The notes under the pieces were generated by a model. The model made no database searches and was not told the DNA's origin. It worked only from the letters and a program-made list of their open reading frames with translations. Shown here piece after piece: positions 5,064-6,529 of a DNA stretch of 6,529 nucleotides. A program made the translations under genes and the position numbers. Position 1 is the first letter of the stretch; every line of letters begins with the position of its first letter. Source of the DNA: Pseudonocardiales bacterium (lineage in GTDB: Bacteria; Actinomycetota; Actinomycetes; Mycobacteriales; Jatrophihabitantaceae); contig JAODNL010000208.1 in assembly GCA_025465405.1 (NCBI GenBank), forward strand, positions 1-6,529, written 5' to 3'.

Positions 5064-6529
5064 TGGAACCTCACCGCCAGCAGGACCGCGACGACCGCGA
5101 CGGTACCGCCGAGCATCGAGAGGGCGTAACTACGAACGAATCCTGTCTGGAGCCGGCGCAACCGCCCGGATCCACCACCGAACGCGGCGCCGATGCCGTT
5201 GACGGCTCCGTCGACGCCACGGTTGTCGAAGTACACCAGCGTCCGGCTGAGCCACTGACCCGGCTTCATCAGCATGATCTCGTTGAACGTGTCGGCGTAC
5301 AGCTTGCGGCGGGCGAGGGTGGTCACCGGCGAGACGGCCACCGGCGGGGTGACCGGAATCGGCCGCCGGCCGAAGGCCACCCAGCCACCGAGGACGCCCA
5401 ACGCCACCACGACGAGCGTGATCACACTGAGCACGACCGGCGAAACCGTGTGCACGCCCTGTTCGATCGACGGGCCCACGGAAGGCGTGAGCCAGTGCTG
5501 CACACCGCCGCCGAAGATCAGCACGTAGCCGCCGACGAGCGACAGCACACCGAGGATGATCATTGGAATGGTCATGAGCCGCGGCGCTTCGTGCGGATGC
5601 ACGTCCTCCTCCCAACGCCGCTCGCCGTGGAAGGTCATGACCAGTGCGCGGGTCATGTAGAACGCGGTGAGGCCGGCGCCGGCGAGGGCGACGATGCCGA
5701 GGATCCAGCCCGACGTCCCGCCCTTGTCCAGCGCCGCCTCGATGATCTTGTCCTTCGTCCAGAATCCGGTCGCCAACGGGAAGCCGATGATCGCCAGGAA
5801 TCCGCACACGAAGACGGCATACGTGATCGGCATGACCCTGGCCAGGCCACCGAAACGGCGCATGTCGATGCGGTCGTTCATGGCGTGCATGACCGAGCCG
5901 GCCGACAGGAACAGCGCCGCCTTGAAGAAGCCGTGACCGAGCAGGTGGATGATCCCGATCGCGTAGACGCCGGGGCCGAGTCCAACGGCGAGGAACATGT
6001 ACCCGATCTGGCTCACTGTCGAGAAGGCGAGCACCCGCTTGAGGTCGTCCTGCCCGCAACCACAGATACAGCCGTAGAGCAACGTGATCGCGCCGACGAC
6101 CACCACGACGGTCCGCGCCGCCTGCGACACGTCGAAGATCGGCGCCGACCGTGCGATCAGGTACACGCCGGCCGTCACCATCGTCGCGGCGTGGATGAGC
6201 GCCGACACCGGGGTCGGGCCCTCCATAGCGTCGGGGAGCCACGTCTGCAGCGGGAACTGACCGGACTTGCCACACGCGCCGAGCAGCAGCATCAGCCCGA
6301 TCGCGGCCGCAACGCCCTTCGTGTAGTGGACGTTCCCGAACAGCACGTCGGCGTAGGACGTGCTGCCGACGTAGGCGAACATCAGCATGATGGCGATGGA
6401 CAGACCCACGTCACCGACGCGGTTGGCGAAGAACGCCTTGTTGCCGGCCGTCGCCGCGGTCGGACGGTCGTAGTAGTACGCGATCAACAGGTACGAGGCG
6501 AGGCCGACGCCCTCCCAGCCGACATAGAG
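5060..6529 (-). CDS. nuoL: NADH-quinone oxidoreductase subunit L (NuoL), 5' end beyond the window
   Basis: The C-terminal 489 residues of the largest antiporter-like subunit of complex I, at the distal tip of the proton-pumping arm. The frame is open to the right edge, so the true start lies outside; about 138 residues are missing by alignment with E. coli. A TTG at 6485-6487 is an internal leucine codon, not a start. Fragment residues match E. coli NuoL: E6 in YVGWEGVG (Glu144), R37 and D40 in NRVGD (Arg175, Asp178), K88 in CGKSGQFPLQTWLPDAMEGP (Lys229), H113 in ALIHAATM (His254), H195, H199 and K203 in HLLGHGFFK (His334, His338, Lys342) and K259 in TGFWTKDKI (Lys399). The C-terminal part holds the expected long lateral region (ARRKLYADTFNE...) and a last membrane helix (about 470-487) that locks the neighbouring subunits. 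Odd: a CICGC cluster at residues 154-158. The TGA overlaps the nuoM ATG by four bases. Confidence 0.97.
   Translation of the reverse strand, partial: LYVGWEGVGLASYLLIAYYYDRPTAATAGNKAFFANRVGDVGLSIAIMLMFAYVGSTSYADVLFGNVHYTKGVAAAIGLMLLLGACGKSGQFPLQTWLPDAMEGPTPVSALIHAATMVTAGVYLIARSAPIFDVSQAARTVVVVVGAITLLYGCICGCGQDDLKRVLAFSTVSQIGYMFLAVGLGPGVYAIGIIHLLGHGFFKAALFLSAGSVMHAMNDRIDMRRFGGLARVMPITYAVFVCGFLAIIGFPLATGFWTKDKIIEAALDKGGTSGWILGIVALAGAGLTAFYMTRALVMTFHGERRWEEDVHPHEAPRLMTIPMIILGVLSLVGGYVLIFGGGVQHWLTPSVGPSIEQGVHTVSPVVLSVITLVVVALGVLGGWVAFGRRPIPVTPPVAVSPVTTLARRKLYADTFNEIMLMKPGQWLSRTLVYFDNRGVDGAVNGIGAAFGGGSGRLRRLQTGFVRSYALSMLGGTVAVVAVLLAVRFQ
5069..5075 (-). promoter_or_regulatory. Shine-Dalgarno GGTGAGG for nuoM
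   Basis: On the minus strand GGTGAGG is followed by five bases (TTCCA) and the nuoM ATG at 5061-5063. The GAGG core is at normal distance and supports this start. It lies within the last codons of nuoL, so re-initiation after the nuoL stop and independent loading are both possible. Confidence 0.6.

Noticed and set aside
3471..5129. Antisense open frame of 552 codons on the plus strand opposite nuoM
   Set aside because: Same charged, low-information composition, and it lies entirely over nuoM and its junctions. It is a high-GC shadow frame.
5130..6275. Second minus-strand open frame of 381 codons inside nuoL
   Set aside because: It is an out-of-frame reading of nuoL with an R/G/D-rich composition. 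The nuoL frame carries all the family residues.
1..6529. CRISPR array, tRNA/rRNA gene, insertion sequence, phage or toxin-antitoxin genes
   Set aside because: I found no regularly spaced repeats, RNA-gene signatures, transposase motifs, terminal inverted repeats or small toxin-like gene pairs. The window is mostly conserved housekeeping respiration genes.

Overview
The window is GC-rich throughout and every gene I can support lies on the minus strand. Protein sequences and GTG starts point to an actinobacterium (Actinomycetota); I cannot name the genus. The right two thirds, read right to left, is the distal end of a nuo operon for the proton-pumping type I NADH dehydrogenase (complex I): the 3' part of nuoL (cut by the window edge), then complete nuoM and nuoN. 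These are the three antiporter-like membrane subunits of the proton-pumping arm. A trans-polyprenyl diphosphate synthase follows with no gap.

All three junctions are 4-base stop/start overlaps (ATGA at nuoL/nuoM, GTGA at nuoM/nuoN, GTGA at nuoN/prenyl synthase), so the four genes look like one translationally coupled unit. The biological logic is plausible: the last gene probably makes the isoprenoid side chain of menaquinone, the electron acceptor of the complex encoded upstream. The block ends at a small GC-rich hairpin just after the prenyl synthase stop.

A 280-base non-coding stretch follows (661-940), with two hairpins and two dyad-symmetric motifs. Next comes a small gene for a DUF3291-family protein of unknown function (145-660). 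The leftmost 144 bases have no convincing gene but carry short repeated ACAGACC-type motifs and a weak hairpin.

I do not see an undescribed multi-gene system here. The most notable observation is that NuoM has asparagine (N240) at the position aligned with the transmembrane lysine of helix 7 (E. coli NuoM Lys234), which is required for activity. The equivalent lysines in NuoN and NuoL are present. Many long alternative-frame ORFs, including antisense ORFs over 500 codons, are high-GC shadows of the membrane-protein genes.
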